From: Dactylosporangium fulvum
Lineage (GTDB): Bacteria; Actinomycetota; Actinomycetes; Mycobacteriales; Micromonosporaceae
DNA: 64,000 nucleotides
Assembly: GCF_025137375.1 (NCBI RefSeq)
Contig: NZ_CP073720.1
Location: 4,302,501 to 4,366,500 of the forward strand
Reading direction: 5' to 3'
Part shown: positions 1 to 8,269 of the stretch, in pieces
Position numbering within the stretch: position 1 is the stretch's first letter
How the letters are laid out: every line of letters starts with the position of its first letter
The notes under the pieces: generated by a model
What the model was told of the DNA's origin: nothing
The model's database searches: none
Seen by the model: only the letters and a program-made list of their open reading frames with translations
Program-made: the position numbers and the translations under genes

Positions 1-2
1 GG

Positions 3-755
3 TTCGGGCCCGTCGACAGGGTCGCGGTGCTCTCCGACGTGCACGCCAACGTGCCGGCGCTGACCGCCGTCCTCGATGAGCCCGACGTGCGCTCCGCCGA
101 CCTCGTCGTCTTCTGCGGCGACCTCACCTGGGGGCCGGAGCCGCAGCGGACCGTCGAGATCGTGCAGCGCCTCGGGGAGCGGGCCGTGTTCGTGCGGGGC
201 AACGCCGATCGTGCGGTCGTGGAGCTGGCGCGTGGCGGGCGGGAGGCCGAGACGCCGCGGGAAGCGTGGATGCCGGGGCAGCATTCCGCCGGGGCGGTCG
301 ACTGGGTTGCCGGGTTCCGGTTCACCGTGATCGTCGACGTTGTCGGGCTCGGCGCCGTCCGGTTCTGTCACGGCTCGCCGCGCGGCGACACCGAGATCCT
401 CACGCCGGGCACGCCGGCCGATCGGCTCGCCGAGGTCCGTGCCTGCTTCGCCGAGCCGACGCTTGTCAGCGGCCACTCGCATGTCCAGTTCGACCGTACC
501 GTCGACGGGCTGCGCAACGTCAATCCCGGCAGCGTCGGCCTGCCCTACCACGACGGGGAGCCGGGCACCGCCTACTGGGCGCTGCTCGGGCCGGACGTCG
601 AGCTGCGGCGGACCGCGTTCGAGGTCGCGGCCGCGATCGAACGCTGCCGCAGTGTCGGCGACCCGGCCGCGGAGCGGATCGCCGGGCTGCTCACCGCGCC
701 GCCGACGGTCGCGGAGCTGACCGCCCACGCGGAGGCGCTCAGGTTTTCCGACTGA
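3..755 (+). CDS. Metallophosphoesterase, calcineurin-like (5' end outside the window)
   Basis: Probable cytoplasmic metal-dependent phosphodiesterase of the YfcE/MJ0936 type; substrate unknown. The metal-ligand motifs appear in order: SDVHAN near the N-terminus, then GDLTWGPEP, GNAD and finally GHSH. The only start codon in the window is GTG at 27. That start would cut into the first beta strand (VAVLSDVH), and the frame is open to the left edge, so the true start is probably just outside. The last 17 bases overlap the end of the convergent membrane-protein gene. The phosphoesterase fold is certain, the substrate is not. Confidence 0.85.
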   Translation, partial: FGPVDRVAVLSDVHANVPALTAVLDEPDVRSADLVVFCGDLTWGPEPQRTVEIVQRLGERAVFVRGNADRAVVELARGGREAETPREAWMPGQHSAGAVDWVAGFRFTVIVDVVGLGAVRFCHGSPRGDTEILTPGTPADRLAEVRACFAEPTLVSGHSHVQFDRTVDGLRNVNPGSVGLPYHDGEPGTAYWALLGPDVELRRTAFEVAAAIERCRSVGDPAAERIAGLLTAPPTVAELTAHAEALRFSD

Positions 756-1827
756 CGGCGACGGGCTGCGGGTGGGGGATTGCGGCGAGCGCCAGCCCCA
801 GCAGGGCCGCGCCGGTGCCGATGAGGAACGGCAGGGACAGGGCGGGCTGGCCGAGCCACTCCCAGAGCGGGTGCCACGACGGGTGCGGCTCGTCGAGGTG
901 GTGTGCCGCCATCGACGGTACCGCCACCAGCGTCGGCGCCCACCACAGTGCCATGGCCACGCCGAACAGCGTCAGCACCGAGCCGCGGGCCGGATGGCCG
1001 GGCTCGGTGCGGCGGCTCGCCCAGCCGAACAGCAGGAACGCGACCGCGGCGGTGAGGAGGCCACCGGCGACGCCGAACGGGTGCACGGCGGACGGCGTCG
1101 CCCGCTGGAACTGTGCCGTCATGAAGGTTGTGTCCACTGTGGACTCGAAGTTCACCTGCAGGGAGAACGTCGTGTCGCCGCGCTCGGCGACGATGGTCGT
1201 GGACGTGGGGATCGTGTCCGGGTCGCAGGGCGGGCCGATGCAGTCGTACAGGTTGTGAATGATCGGCGGGTAGACCGTCCAGCCCTGTGCGTGCAGGTTG
1301 TCGGTGGCCTGGTCGACGATCTGCTGCGGCGGCACGTCCGGCACGCCGTCGACCCCGCCGCCGACCGACGCGAGCCCGTATTCGCCGCCGTCGCCGAGCA
1401 GCAGGTCGTCGGCCGAGGTCCAACTCAGCGGCGAGCCGTAGATGACGAACATGGCGGGCGCGTCCTGGACCCCGGCGAACCGCTGCCCGGGCACGATCCC
1501 GGCGAGCATCGCCTCGGCCTCGGCGGCGCTCGGCAGCGGCCGGGCCGTCTCCCACGCGAGCCGGGTCGCGAACGCGGCGCCGAACACGCCGCTGATGACG
1601 GTGGCGAGGACGGCCCAGAGGACGACGGATCGGCTGGCCGGCCTGCCGATCCGGGCCCGTAGGCCGTGCCGGACCAGGTCGGCGGTCTCCCGTAGGGTCG
1701 GCCGGGTCCGTCCCGGCGGCGCGGCCTCGAGGAGTGTGCCGAGCAGCTCGTCGCCGCGCGATCGGCGGTACGCGCGAGGGTAGGCGAACATCCGCCGCCG
1801 GTACCGGCGGGCGAGCGGGCCGGTCAT
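739..1827 (-). CDS. Membrane protein co-transcribed with a PadR regulator
   Basis: About 362 residues. A soluble N-terminal part contains a YPRAYRRSRGDELLGTLLEA-like segment, which is common in actinobacterial membrane proteins that sit directly behind PadR regulators. One hydrophobic helix follows at roughly residues 70-95, then an extracytoplasmic-looking stretch of about 150 residues, then three more hydrophobic helices near the C-terminus. The ATG at 1827 shares one base with the PadR stop codon (TGATG), so the two are translationally coupled. By analogy with HAAS/permease-prefix proteins it may be the effector whose level PadR controls; function unknown. Confidence 0.75.
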   Translation of the reverse strand: MTGPLARRYRRRMFAYPRAYRRSRGDELLGTLLEAAPPGRTRPTLRETADLVRHGLRARIGRPASRSVVLWAVLATVISGVFGAAFATRLAWETARPLPSAAEAEAMLAGIVPGQRFAGVQDAPAMFVIYGSPLSWTSADDLLLGDGGEYGLASVGGGVDGVPDVPPQQIVDQATDNLHAQGWTVYPPIIHNLYDCIGPPCDPDTIPTSTTIVAERGDTTFSLQVNFESTVDTTFMTAQFQRATPSAVHPFGVAGGLLTAAVAFLLFGWASRRTEPGHPARGSVLTLFGVAMALWWAPTLVAVPSMAAHHLDEPHPSWHPLWEWLGQPALSLPFLIGTGAALLGLALAAIPHPQPVAVSRKT

Positions 1828-2147
1828 CACGCGGTCCGCGGGCGGGCGGCGCGGAGGCGGGCCTCGGCGGCGGTGGTCAGCTGGCGCAGGCGGGCGGTCT
1901 CGGCCCGCAGGGCGGTGAGCCCTTCGGTGGTGAGCCGGTAGTAGCGCCGCATCCGTCCGTCGACCTCCTCGTCGTGGTCGTGCTCGACCAGGCCCTCCGC
2001 GGTGAGCCGGTCGAGTGCGGTGTAGAGCGTGCCGGTGAGCAGCCGGACCCGTCCGCCGGACAGGTCGTCGACCTCCCGCACGATGCCGTAGCCGTGCCGC
2101 GGCCCGTCGGCGAGGGCCGTGAGGATGAGGAACGTCGGTTCGCGCAT
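1827..2147 (-). CDS. PadR family transcriptional regulator
   Basis: Small winged-helix repressor of about 106 residues. The start MREPTFLILTALADGPRHGYGI and the following DLSGGRVRLLTGTLYTALDRL segment are the classic PadR DNA-binding half. A basic C-terminal helix (LTALRAETARLRQL) would form the dimer. I took the ATG at 2147 because it fits the family N-terminus; the frame also allows a start at 2171. It is the first gene of a two-gene operon with the membrane protein. A palindrome just upstream (2168-2188) could be its own operator. Confidence 0.88.
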   Translation of the reverse strand: MREPTFLILTALADGPRHGYGIVREVDDLSGGRVRLLTGTLYTALDRLTAEGLVEHDHDEEVDGRMRRYYRLTTEGLTALRAETARLRQLTTAAEARLRAARPRTA

Positions 2148-2167
2148 TGCCGCCACGCCAGCACCAT

Positions 2168-2188
2168 ACATAAATGATCAATCTATGT
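2168..2188. promoter_or_regulatory. Inverted repeat ACATA-N11-TATGT upstream of padR
   Basis: A perfect 5-bp inverted repeat around a TGATCA centre, 20 bases upstream of the chosen PadR start and within its AT-rich promoter region. PadR proteins usually bind ATGT/ACAT-type palindromes and repress themselves, so autoregulation is a reasonable inference. Confidence 0.4.
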
Positions 2189-2215
2189 TCAAGTGTGAGA
2201 CCGTAGGTGTGCTAT

Positions 2216-2230
2216 CTTAGGACTACTAAG
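2216..2230. promoter_or_regulatory. Inverted repeat CTTAG-N5-CTAAG upstream of tetR
   Basis: A perfect 5+5 inverted repeat (CTTAGGACTACTAAG) starting 42 bases before the TetR gene at 2258. It lies in an AT-rich promoter stretch shared with the divergent padR operon. Probable operator for the TetR regulator or a second site for PadR; which one cannot be told from the sequence. Confidence 0.4.
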
Positions 2231-2257
2231 TTTTTTGTTAGGGGGTAAAAGGTCGGT

Positions 2258-2842
2258 ATGCCGCGCCTGGGCCTGACGAGTGAGCGTGTCGCGGCTGCCG
2301 CAGCCGAACTGGTGGACGAGGTCGGGTTGTCGCGGTTGACCGTCGCGGCGGTCGCCCGGCACTTCGGGGTTTCCGACGCCGCGCTGTATGTCCACGTGCG
2401 CAGTCGCGACGCGCTGATCGAGCAGGTCGCGGTTCGCGCGGCGGCCGCGTTCGGCGACCGGATCGCGCTCGCCGTGGCAGGTCGATCCGGCAGGCAGGCC
2501 CTGGTCGGATACGCCGACGCCTACCGCGCCTTCGCCGTGGCGCATCCCGGGCAGTACGCCGCGACGCAACTGTCGCTGCCGCCCGAGGTCGGCAAGAGCT
2601 CGGCGGGCCACCTGCTCATCATCGAGCTGAGCTACGCGATGCTGCGCGGATACGGGCTCGACGAGCCGGGGCTGACCGACGCGATCCGGTTCGTGCGCAG
2701 CACGTTGCACGGTTTCGCGAGCCTCGAGGCCGCCGACGGCTTCGGGCACCCCCGTGACCTCGACGCGTCGTGGCGCAGCCTCCTCGAGGCGGTCCACACG
2801 ACGCTGAGCAACTGGCCGACCGCAACAAAGGAGCAACGGTGA
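2258..2842 (+). CDS. TetR family transcriptional regulator
   Basis: 194 residues. The N-terminal helix-turn-helix is clear: TSERVAAAAAELVDEVGLSRLTVAAVARHFGVSDAALYVHV spans roughly residues 7-47. The C-terminal half (QALVGYADAYRAFAVAHPGQY and FVRSTLHGFASLEAADGF) matches the WHG-type ligand domain of actinobacterial TetR proteins. An AAAAGG element precedes the ATG. Its stop overlaps the GTG of the following alpha/beta hydrolase (GTGA), so the hydrolase is probably both its operon partner and its target. Confidence 0.9.
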   Translation: MPRLGLTSERVAAAAAELVDEVGLSRLTVAAVARHFGVSDAALYVHVRSRDALIEQVAVRAAAAFGDRIALAVAGRSGRQALVGYADAYRAFAVAHPGQYAATQLSLPPEVGKSSAGHLLIIELSYAMLRGYGLDEPGLTDAIRFVRSTLHGFASLEAADGFGHPRDLDASWRSLLEAVHTTLSNWPTATKEQR

Positions 2843-3702
2843 ACAGCCCCGAGGGTCACGATCGGTACGTGCGGTCGGCGGACGGCACCCGTCTGGTGGT
2901 CCGGCAGGTGGGTTCCGGTGACCCCGTTGTCCTCGTGCACGGCTCCGGCGGCGGGCTGCACTCCTGGGTCACGGTCGCCGACCGGCTCGCCCCCGACCAC
3001 GAGGCGTGGATGCCGGCCAGGCGCGGATACGGTCCCAGCGACGTCCCACCCGGAGTCAAGTCGTTCAAGGACGAGGTTGCCGACGTGGTCGCCGTCGTCG
3101 AGGCCGCGCGCGAGGCCACGGGCAGGCCGGTCCATCTCGTCGGCGTCTCCTACGGCGCGACCCTGGCGCTGCACACCGCGTCGACAGACCCGGGTGGCCT
3201 GCGTTCACTCGCCGTCTTCGAGCCCCCGCTCTTCGCGGCCGGGGCGGAGATCGTGCCCCTGCTCGACCGGTACCGTGCCGCCTTCGAGCGTGACGACGCC
3301 CCGGCGATGGCTGCGGCGCTGAACGAAGTGACACGGGTTCCGGCGGCGGTCGTCGCGGCGTTCGCGGCCTCGGCGGGTGACCGGGCGCCCGACCCGGTCG
3401 AGGCGCGGCGATCGGCGATCGGCTGGCTGCACGATCTCGAGGCGCTTGCCGGGGACGGCACGGACCTCACCCGGTGGTCCTCGATCACCGTGCCGACCCT
3501 GCTGATGCAGGGTGCCGACACCTGGGAGCCGGTGCCCACCACGATGAACGCCCTGGCGAAGGCGATGCCACAGGCGCGTCACATCATCTGGCCGGGGCAG
3601 TCGCACTTCGTGACCATGACGGCACCGGCGTTGGTCGCGGACACCCTGCGCCGCTTCTTCGCCGAGGTCGCAGCTGCGGCGCCGGAACACCGCCACCGAT
3701 GA
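2839..3702 (+). CDS. Alpha/beta hydrolase
   Basis: 287 residues starting at the GTG at 2839, which has AAAGGAG eight bases upstream and overlaps the TetR stop. Motifs: HGSGGG oxyanion loop, nucleophile elbow GVSYGA, acid near GADTWEPVPT and the final His in GQSHFV. The layout resembles small actinobacterial hydrolases or haloperoxidase-like esterases. No signal peptide, so cytoplasmic. Expression is likely governed by the coupled TetR protein; the substrate is unknown. Confidence 0.87.
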   Translation: MNSPEGHDRYVRSADGTRLVVRQVGSGDPVVLVHGSGGGLHSWVTVADRLAPDHEAWMPARRGYGPSDVPPGVKSFKDEVADVVAVVEAAREATGRPVHLVGVSYGATLALHTASTDPGGLRSLAVFEPPLFAAGAEIVPLLDRYRAAFERDDAPAMAAALNEVTRVPAAVVAAFAASAGDRAPDPVEARRSAIGWLHDLEALAGDGTDLTRWSSITVPTLLMQGADTWEPVPTTMNALAKAMPQARHIIWPGQSHFVTMTAPALVADTLRRFFAEVAAAAPEHRHR

Positions 3703-3773
3703 CCGCACGCCGAGTACGGTGGGCTCACTGTGCGAATGCCATGCCGCACACCAGGTGAGGAGCAGCGCACCGG

Positions 3774-4259
3774 ATGAGCATCACCGATACCGACCTCGCC
3801 CACCTTCGGCGGTGCGTCGATCTTGCCCGCGAGGCGCTCGACGACGGCGACGAGCCGTTCGGCTCCGTGCTGGTCTCGGGCAACGGCGTGGTGCTGTTCG
3901 AGGACCGCAACCGGGTCAAGGACGGAGATGCCACCCGGCATCCCGAGTTTGCGATATCGCGCTGGGCCGCCGAGCACCTGAGCCCCTCGGAGCGCACGAA
4001 GGCCACGGTCTACACCTCGGGTGAACACTGTCCGATGTGCGCCGCGAGCCACGGCTGGGTCGGACTCGGCCGGATCGTCTACGCGACGTCGAGCGCACAG
4101 CTGGTCTCGTGGCTGACGGAATGGGGAGTCCCTGGTTCGCCCGTGGCCGCGCTGCCGATCACCGAGGTCGTTCCCGCCGCGGTCGTCGACGGACCGGTCC
4201 CGGCATTCGCGGATGAGGTTCGCGACCTGCACCGACGGCGTTTCCTGCAGCCAGGGTGA
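3774..4259 (+). CDS. Cytidine/deoxycytidylate deaminase-family nucleoside deaminase
   Basis: 161 residues of the zinc-dependent deaminase fold used by guanine deaminase and tRNA adenosine deaminase. The first zinc motif reads ATRHPEFAI rather than the usual HAE, but keeps His and the catalytic Glu. The second is SGEHCPMCAAS (PCxxC type), supplying both Cys ligands. Length and the C-terminal EVRDLHRRR fit stand-alone cytosolic deaminases acting on free bases or nucleosides. It stands alone; the exact base is not predictable. Confidence 0.85.
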   Translation: MSITDTDLAHLRRCVDLAREALDDGDEPFGSVLVSGNGVVLFEDRNRVKDGDATRHPEFAISRWAAEHLSPSERTKATVYTSGEHCPMCAASHGWVGLGRIVYATSSAQLVSWLTEWGVPGSPVAALPITEVVPAAVVDGPVPAFADEVRDLHRRRFLQPG

Positions 4260-4288
4260 GCCGTGCCGGAGCCGCGCTGCCCGTGCCG

Positions 4289-5377
4289 TCAGGGTGTCGG
4301 GTCCAGGGAGACCACGTCGGCGACGACACAGGCGATGTTGTCCGGGGCACCCGCCGCGTATGCGAGCGCGACCAGGTCGTCGAGCACCTCCTGCGGGCCG
4401 CCGGCGCCGGTCAGGGCCGCGCGCAGGTCGTCGGCGGGCACGACGGCGGACAGGCCGTCCGAGCAGAGCAGGTACCGGTCGCCGGCCGCCGCCTCGTGCA
4501 GCGAGTAGTCCGGCCGCGCGCCGCCGGCGCCGGTCAGCGCCTTCACCAGCAGGGAGCGCTGCGGGTGGGCGTCGGCCTCCTCGGGGGTCAGCCGCCCCTC
4601 GTCCACCAGCGACTGCACGTACGTGTGGTCCTCGGTGATCCGGAACAGCTCGCCGTCGCGCAGCAGATACGCGCGGGTGTCGCCGATGTGGACCAGCGCC
4701 AGCCGCGAACCGGCCCACAGCAGCGCGGTCAGGGTCGTCATCGCCGATCCGGACGGCGACTCGGCGGCGATGTCCTGGATCGCCCGGTCGGCGTCACCGA
4801 CGGCGTCCGCGAGCGCGCCGAGCAGGTCACCGGCCGGGACCTCGAGCGTTTCCAGCGGCTTCAGCGCGTCGACCGCGGCGGCGCTGGCCCGGTCCCCGCC
4901 CGGGCCGCGCATCCCGTCGGCGACGGCGAGCAGGCGGCTGCCCGCATACGCGGTGTCCTCGTTGCTCGTGCGCACCAGCCCGGACTCGGACCGGGCCGCG
5001 TAGCGGATGCCCAGCGTCTGCGCGACGTCCCCCGCCGGACTCGCCCTGCCCGACAGGTGGTCGACGAGGAAGGTGGCGAGCCGGCCGCGGGCGGTCGTCT
5101 CGGTTTGGACCTCGTCCCAGTAGGCGGCGACCTCCTCGGCGGCGGCCGCCGGGCCGAGCGTGCAGACCGTGCGGATGCGGGCCAGCGGCATGCCCAGCCG
5201 GCGCAGCCAGGCGATGAGCCGCGCCTGGTCCAGCTGCGCCGGGTCGTAGAGGCGGTACCCCGACTCACCGTCGACCTCGGCCGGCGGCAGCAGCCCGAGC
5301 TCGTCATAGAGCCGCAGCGCCTTCGGCGACAGCCGCGCCGCCCGCGCGAACGCCCCGATCGTCAGCAAGCCCCGCAT
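4289..5377 (-). CDS. MerR-type DNA-binding domain fused to a PP2C phosphatase
   Basis: About 362 residues. Residues 1-70 are a MerR winged helix (LTIGAFARAARLSPKALRLY, then GYRLYDPAQLDQARLIAWLR). After a linker comes a complete PP2C Ser/Thr phosphatase: RSESGLVRTSNED, LLAVADGMRG, VHIGDTRAYLL, RYLLCSDGL and DNIACVVAD, so all metal-binding Asp residues are present. The ATG at 5377 has GGAGG seven bases upstream. The gene lies 32 bp behind the esterase-like gene on the same strand and probably shares its transcript. The fusion suggests phosphatase output tied directly to DNA binding. Confidence 0.88.
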   Translation of the reverse strand: MRGLLTIGAFARAARLSPKALRLYDELGLLPPAEVDGESGYRLYDPAQLDQARLIAWLRRLGMPLARIRTVCTLGPAAAAEEVAAYWDEVQTETTARGRLATFLVDHLSGRASPAGDVAQTLGIRYAARSESGLVRTSNEDTAYAGSRLLAVADGMRGPGGDRASAAAVDALKPLETLEVPAGDLLGALADAVGDADRAIQDIAAESPSGSAMTTLTALLWAGSRLALVHIGDTRAYLLRDGELFRITEDHTYVQSLVDEGRLTPEEADAHPQRSLLVKALTGAGGARPDYSLHEAAAGDRYLLCSDGLSAVVPADDLRAALTGAGGPQEVLDDLVALAYAAGAPDNIACVVADVVSLDPTP

Positions 5378-5409
5378 CGCCCCTCCTCGTCCGGTCGGAT
5401 GCTGTGGCT

Positions 5410-6195
5410 TCACCCAGGGGGAAGGTCAAGCGGCGTGTTCTCGTACAGGGCCAGGTACCGCCGGGCGAGGGCGTCGTCGGCCGAGCCGATCGGCGACACG
5501 ATGTTGTGGCCCAGGCCGAGTTCGGCCGGCAGCGTGTCCTGTACCAGTGTCGCCCCCGCCGCGGCGGCGAGGCGGGCCGGCACGTCGAACGCCGACCGGC
5601 GGTCGACGACCGTGTCGCCGGCCGAGACGGCGACGGCCACGTGGCGCAGTGCGCCCGGCCGCGGCCGGGACGGGTGGTCGGCGGCGATCCGCAGGTAGCG
5701 GGCGACGGCCCGGTACGAGTAGCCCCGGCTGTCGATCCGGTCGGGGAGCAGGCCCAGGCCGTACAACCGGATCAACGGCCGCAGGAGCACCGGCGGGATC
5801 CGGCCGGGGTGCGGGGCGTAGAGCGGCGCGAGGGCCAGCAGGCGGCTCACGGTGTCGCCGCGGTGGGCGGCGAGCCAGGTGGCGAGCACCGCCCCGCCGG
5901 AGACCCCGATCACCCCGACCTCGTCGCCGAGCGTGGCGGCCAGGTCGAGGGCGTTGCCGGCGTAGGCGAGCAGCCCTTCGACGGTGACGGCGGCGTGCGC
6001 GCCGGGCGTGGCGACGCCGTGGTGGGGCGCGCGGGGCACGCTGACGTTGTACCCCCGGTCGAAGAACAGGCCGGCGAGGACGTCCAGCTGTGCCGGGCTG
6101 TGCGTGTAGCCGTGCAGCATGAGGACGGCTCGCGGGCGCCGGTCGCCGTGGGTGAGCAGCCGGTCGGCGTGCCCCGGCGCGGCCCCGGTGGCCAT
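5410..6195 (-). CDS. Alpha/beta hydrolase (esterase-like)
   Basis: 261 residues from the ATG at 6195, chosen for its GGGAGG seven bases upstream. The signature LMLHGYTHSPAQLD and the elbow GVSGGAVLATWLAAH identify an alpha/beta hydrolase of the carboxylesterase/serine-aminopeptidase kind. The acid (SAGDTVVD) and His (ELGLGHNIV) lie near the C-terminus. No clear signal peptide. It precedes the MerR-PP2C gene in a probable operon; substrate unknown. Confidence 0.83.
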   Translation of the reverse strand: MATGAAPGHADRLLTHGDRRPRAVLMLHGYTHSPAQLDVLAGLFFDRGYNVSVPRAPHHGVATPGAHAAVTVEGLLAYAGNALDLAATLGDEVGVIGVSGGAVLATWLAAHRGDTVSRLLALAPLYAPHPGRIPPVLLRPLIRLYGLGLLPDRIDSRGYSYRAVARYLRIAADHPSRPRPGALRHVAVAVSAGDTVVDRRSAFDVPARLAAAAGATLVQDTLPAELGLGHNIVSPIGSADDALARRYLALYENTPLDLPPG

Positions 6196-6277
6196 CAGTT
6201 GCCTCCCAAGGGGACCGTCGCCCATCGTCCGGCGATGCTGTTCGCGCGGGCTGCGCCGGTGACAGGAGCAACTGGCG

Positions 6278-6871
6278 TCACTGTGAGCTCGATGGTGACT
6301 TGCGGACGAGGCCACTGAGGTGGTGCAGACTGCTCTTGATCGTTCGCGTCGAGCAGTGTCGTGTCGTGCGCAGATGCTGAAAATGGTCCGGTGCCAGCGG
6401 GGCGAGCAGTATGTCCGCCAAGGCCGGATCGGTCACGCCCGCCTCCGTCAGCAGGGTATGCACATGGGTTCGCCAGAACCCGTACGCACCGGTCGCGTAC
6501 CTGCTGGCACCGATCTCCGCGCCCAGCGCGAGCGGAAGATGCCGTTCGAGTAGATCCACCATCGCGTCGAAGAACGCATTCAGCCGATCGTGCGGTGACG
6601 CGCCAGGTCCTAACGGGGGAGGGCCGGACAGGATCCGGCTCTGCAGCTCGCGCTCGTGCTCGTCCAGGAGAGCAACAGCGACAGCCGCGACACTCTCGTA
6701 GCGCCGATACAGCGTCCCCCGGCCGACACCCGCTGCCGCGGCGAGTTGGGCCATCGTCACCTGCTGTCCGTACATGGCGAACAGATCCTCTGCGGCGGCC
6801 AGGATGCGACGCCGGTTGGCCGCCGCATCCGCGCGCTCCACGGGACGCTCACCAAGCAGATTTTCCCTCAT
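6278..6871 (-). CDS. TetR family regulator, divergent from an aldo/keto reductase
   Basis: 197 residues with a standard TetR helix-turn-helix (RRRILAAAEDLFAMYG, then MAQLAAAAGVGRGTLYRRY at about residues 22-57). The C-terminus ends in an unusual Ser-rich tail. The start faces the aldo/keto reductase at 6957 across an 85-bp gap that contains two nearly identical 15-bp operator-like sites. This is the classic arrangement of a TetR repressor controlling itself and the divergent enzyme gene. Confidence 0.9.
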   Translation of the reverse strand: MRENLLGERPVERADAAANRRRILAAAEDLFAMYGQQVTMAQLAAAAGVGRGTLYRRYESVAAVAVALLDEHERELQSRILSGPPPLGPGASPHDRLNAFFDAMVDLLERHLPLALGAEIGASRYATGAYGFWRTHVHTLLTEAGVTDPALADILLAPLAPDHFQHLRTTRHCSTRTIKSSLHHLSGLVRKSPSSSQ

Positions 6872-6885
6872 GCCCCGATCTTATC

Positions 6886-6934
6886 TGGACACCGCGTCCG
6901 GTTGCGCTACGCTGATAAGCGGACATCGTGTCCA
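6886..6934. promoter_or_regulatory. Two facing 15-bp operators in the tetR/aldo-keto reductase gap
   Basis: Site 1 at 6886-6900 is TGGACACCGCGTCCG. Site 2 at 6920-6934 is CGGACATCGTGTCCA. The reverse complement of site 1 matches site 2 at 13 of 15 positions, so they are two copies in opposite orientation, 19 bases apart, each itself a near-palindrome (GGAC/GTCC). They cover the space where both divergent promoters must lie, which strongly suggests operators for the adjacent TetR protein. Confidence 0.75.
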
Positions 6935-6956
6935 CATATGTTGAGGGAGTGACAGC

Positions 6957-7802
6957 ATGCAGAACGTGATCGAGATCGCCGGACGAGAGGTTGGGCGGAT
7001 CGGATACGGGACGATGCAGCTTGCCGGCCCCGGCGCGATGGGCCGGCCGACCGACGAGCGGCGAGCGATGGCCGCGATTCGCGCAGCCGTGGACGCCGGC
7101 GTGAGGTTGATCGACACATCTGGCTACTACGGACCCGCGGTGGCGAACGAGCTTGTTGCCCGAGCGCTCCGGCCGTATCCGAAGGACCTCCTCATCGCGA
7201 CCAAGGTCGGCGCCAAGCGGACCTCCACCGGTGGGTTCGCGGCGGCGAGCCGCCCGGAGGAGGTGCGGGAGGCGGTGCTAGACAATCTGCGTCAGCTGCA
7301 GGTCGAGTCGCTGCACCTCGTGCACGCGCGATACATGCCGGACACGACCGTCCCGTTCGCGGAGACCGTCGCCGCGCTGGTCCAGTTGCGCGACGAAGGG
7401 TTCATCGAGCACGTGGGAATCTCCAACGTCACCGTCGACCTGCTGCGCGAGGCGAGCGAGGTCACTGCGGTCGCCTCTGTCGAGAACGAGCTCCGGCTCG
7501 GACACGCCATCGGGCGAGAGGTGCTCGACGCAACGACACGTGCGGGCATCCCTTTCCTGGCCTACCGTCCACTCGGCAACGGCGCCCTCGCCGCACCTTC
7601 CTCCCCTCTGGCTTCGCTGGCTCGCGTGTCCGGCATCGCGGCCGCGACCTTGGCGTTGACATGGCTGCTCGACCAGGCGCCCAACGTTGCGGTGATCCCC
7701 GGGACCGCGAACCCCGCGCACGTCGGCGAACTGGTCGCGGCGGAGACTGCGAAACTCGACGACGAAGTGCGGGCGGCGTTGGATGCGCTGGGAGGCGCGT
7801 GA
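6957..7802 (+). CDS. Aldo/keto reductase
   Basis: 281 residues, NAD(P)H-dependent oxidoreductase with the TIM-barrel aldo/keto reductase pattern. The catalytic Asp and Tyr lie in LIDTSGYYGP, the Lys in IATKVG and the His in HLVHARY. The cofactor-binding end is VAVIPGTANPAHVGE. GAGGGAG precedes the ATG. Its divergent TetR partner and the paired operators indicate substrate-inducible expression. Substrate unknown; such pairs often handle reactive aldehydes or quinones. Confidence 0.9.
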   Translation: MQNVIEIAGREVGRIGYGTMQLAGPGAMGRPTDERRAMAAIRAAVDAGVRLIDTSGYYGPAVANELVARALRPYPKDLLIATKVGAKRTSTGGFAAASRPEEVREAVLDNLRQLQVESLHLVHARYMPDTTVPFAETVAALVQLRDEGFIEHVGISNVTVDLLREASEVTAVASVENELRLGHAIGREVLDATTRAGIPFLAYRPLGNGALAAPSSPLASLARVSGIAAATLALTWLLDQAPNVAVIPGTANPAHVGELVAAETAKLDDEVRAALDALGGA

Positions 7803-7809
7803 GCGCCGT

Positions 7810-7976
7810 CATTGACGCTGGGCCGGGTGCGGCGCCGGTCGCAGCCCTGCCTTCGTCCACTCGGTGAAGCGACGGTGTGCCGTGGCGCGGGTGACGCCGA
7901 ACATCGCCTCGGGCCTTCCACCACGAACACCCGGCCTGGACCAGCTCGCTTAGCGGCGCGGAGCCTCCCGTGATCA
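7810..7976 (-). pseudogene. IS5-family transposase N-terminal relic
   Basis: Read on the minus strand from 7904, a short frame gives MFGVTRATAHRRFTEWTKAG and then runs to a stop at 7810. This is the helix-turn-helix region typical of IS5-family transposases. Just upstream, in another frame, ELVQAGCSWWKARG is the expected preceding segment, so a frameshift separates the two. Nothing further of the transposase remains. It is a decayed fragment. Confidence 0.55.
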
Positions 7977-8019
7977 TGAGCGATGGGGTTGTCGTGGTGG
8001 TTTCCGGCCGGTTTGTGGT

Positions 8020-8046
8020 CGTGATCGCGGCAAGTTCGCGATCACG
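8020..8046. repeat. Perfect hairpin, stem CGTGATCGCG
   Basis: CGTGATCGCG at 8020-8029 and its exact complement at 8037-8046 enclose a 7-base loop. The same stem, extended to 12 bp, recurs about 500 bases away (8523-8553), also with a 7-base loop, so this is a repeated palindrome unit rather than chance. Confidence 0.75.
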
Positions 8047-8269
8047 GGTGCGGCGGTTGGGCCTGGCCGGGTGGTGTGGCTGCGGTGGGTAGATCAAGGG
8101 AAACTTCGGGTTGCCTGGGCAGCCAGATGTTTCCGATGATCAAGCAACCCGGGTCGGGCCATGCGCGGAGCGCGGCCAACTCCGCGCCATCGGGGCCACG
8201 GACGCCGCGGCACTACGGCGCGGCGCGGTCCGGCTCGGCGGCGCGGCCCGGCACTGCTTGACGTGATTC

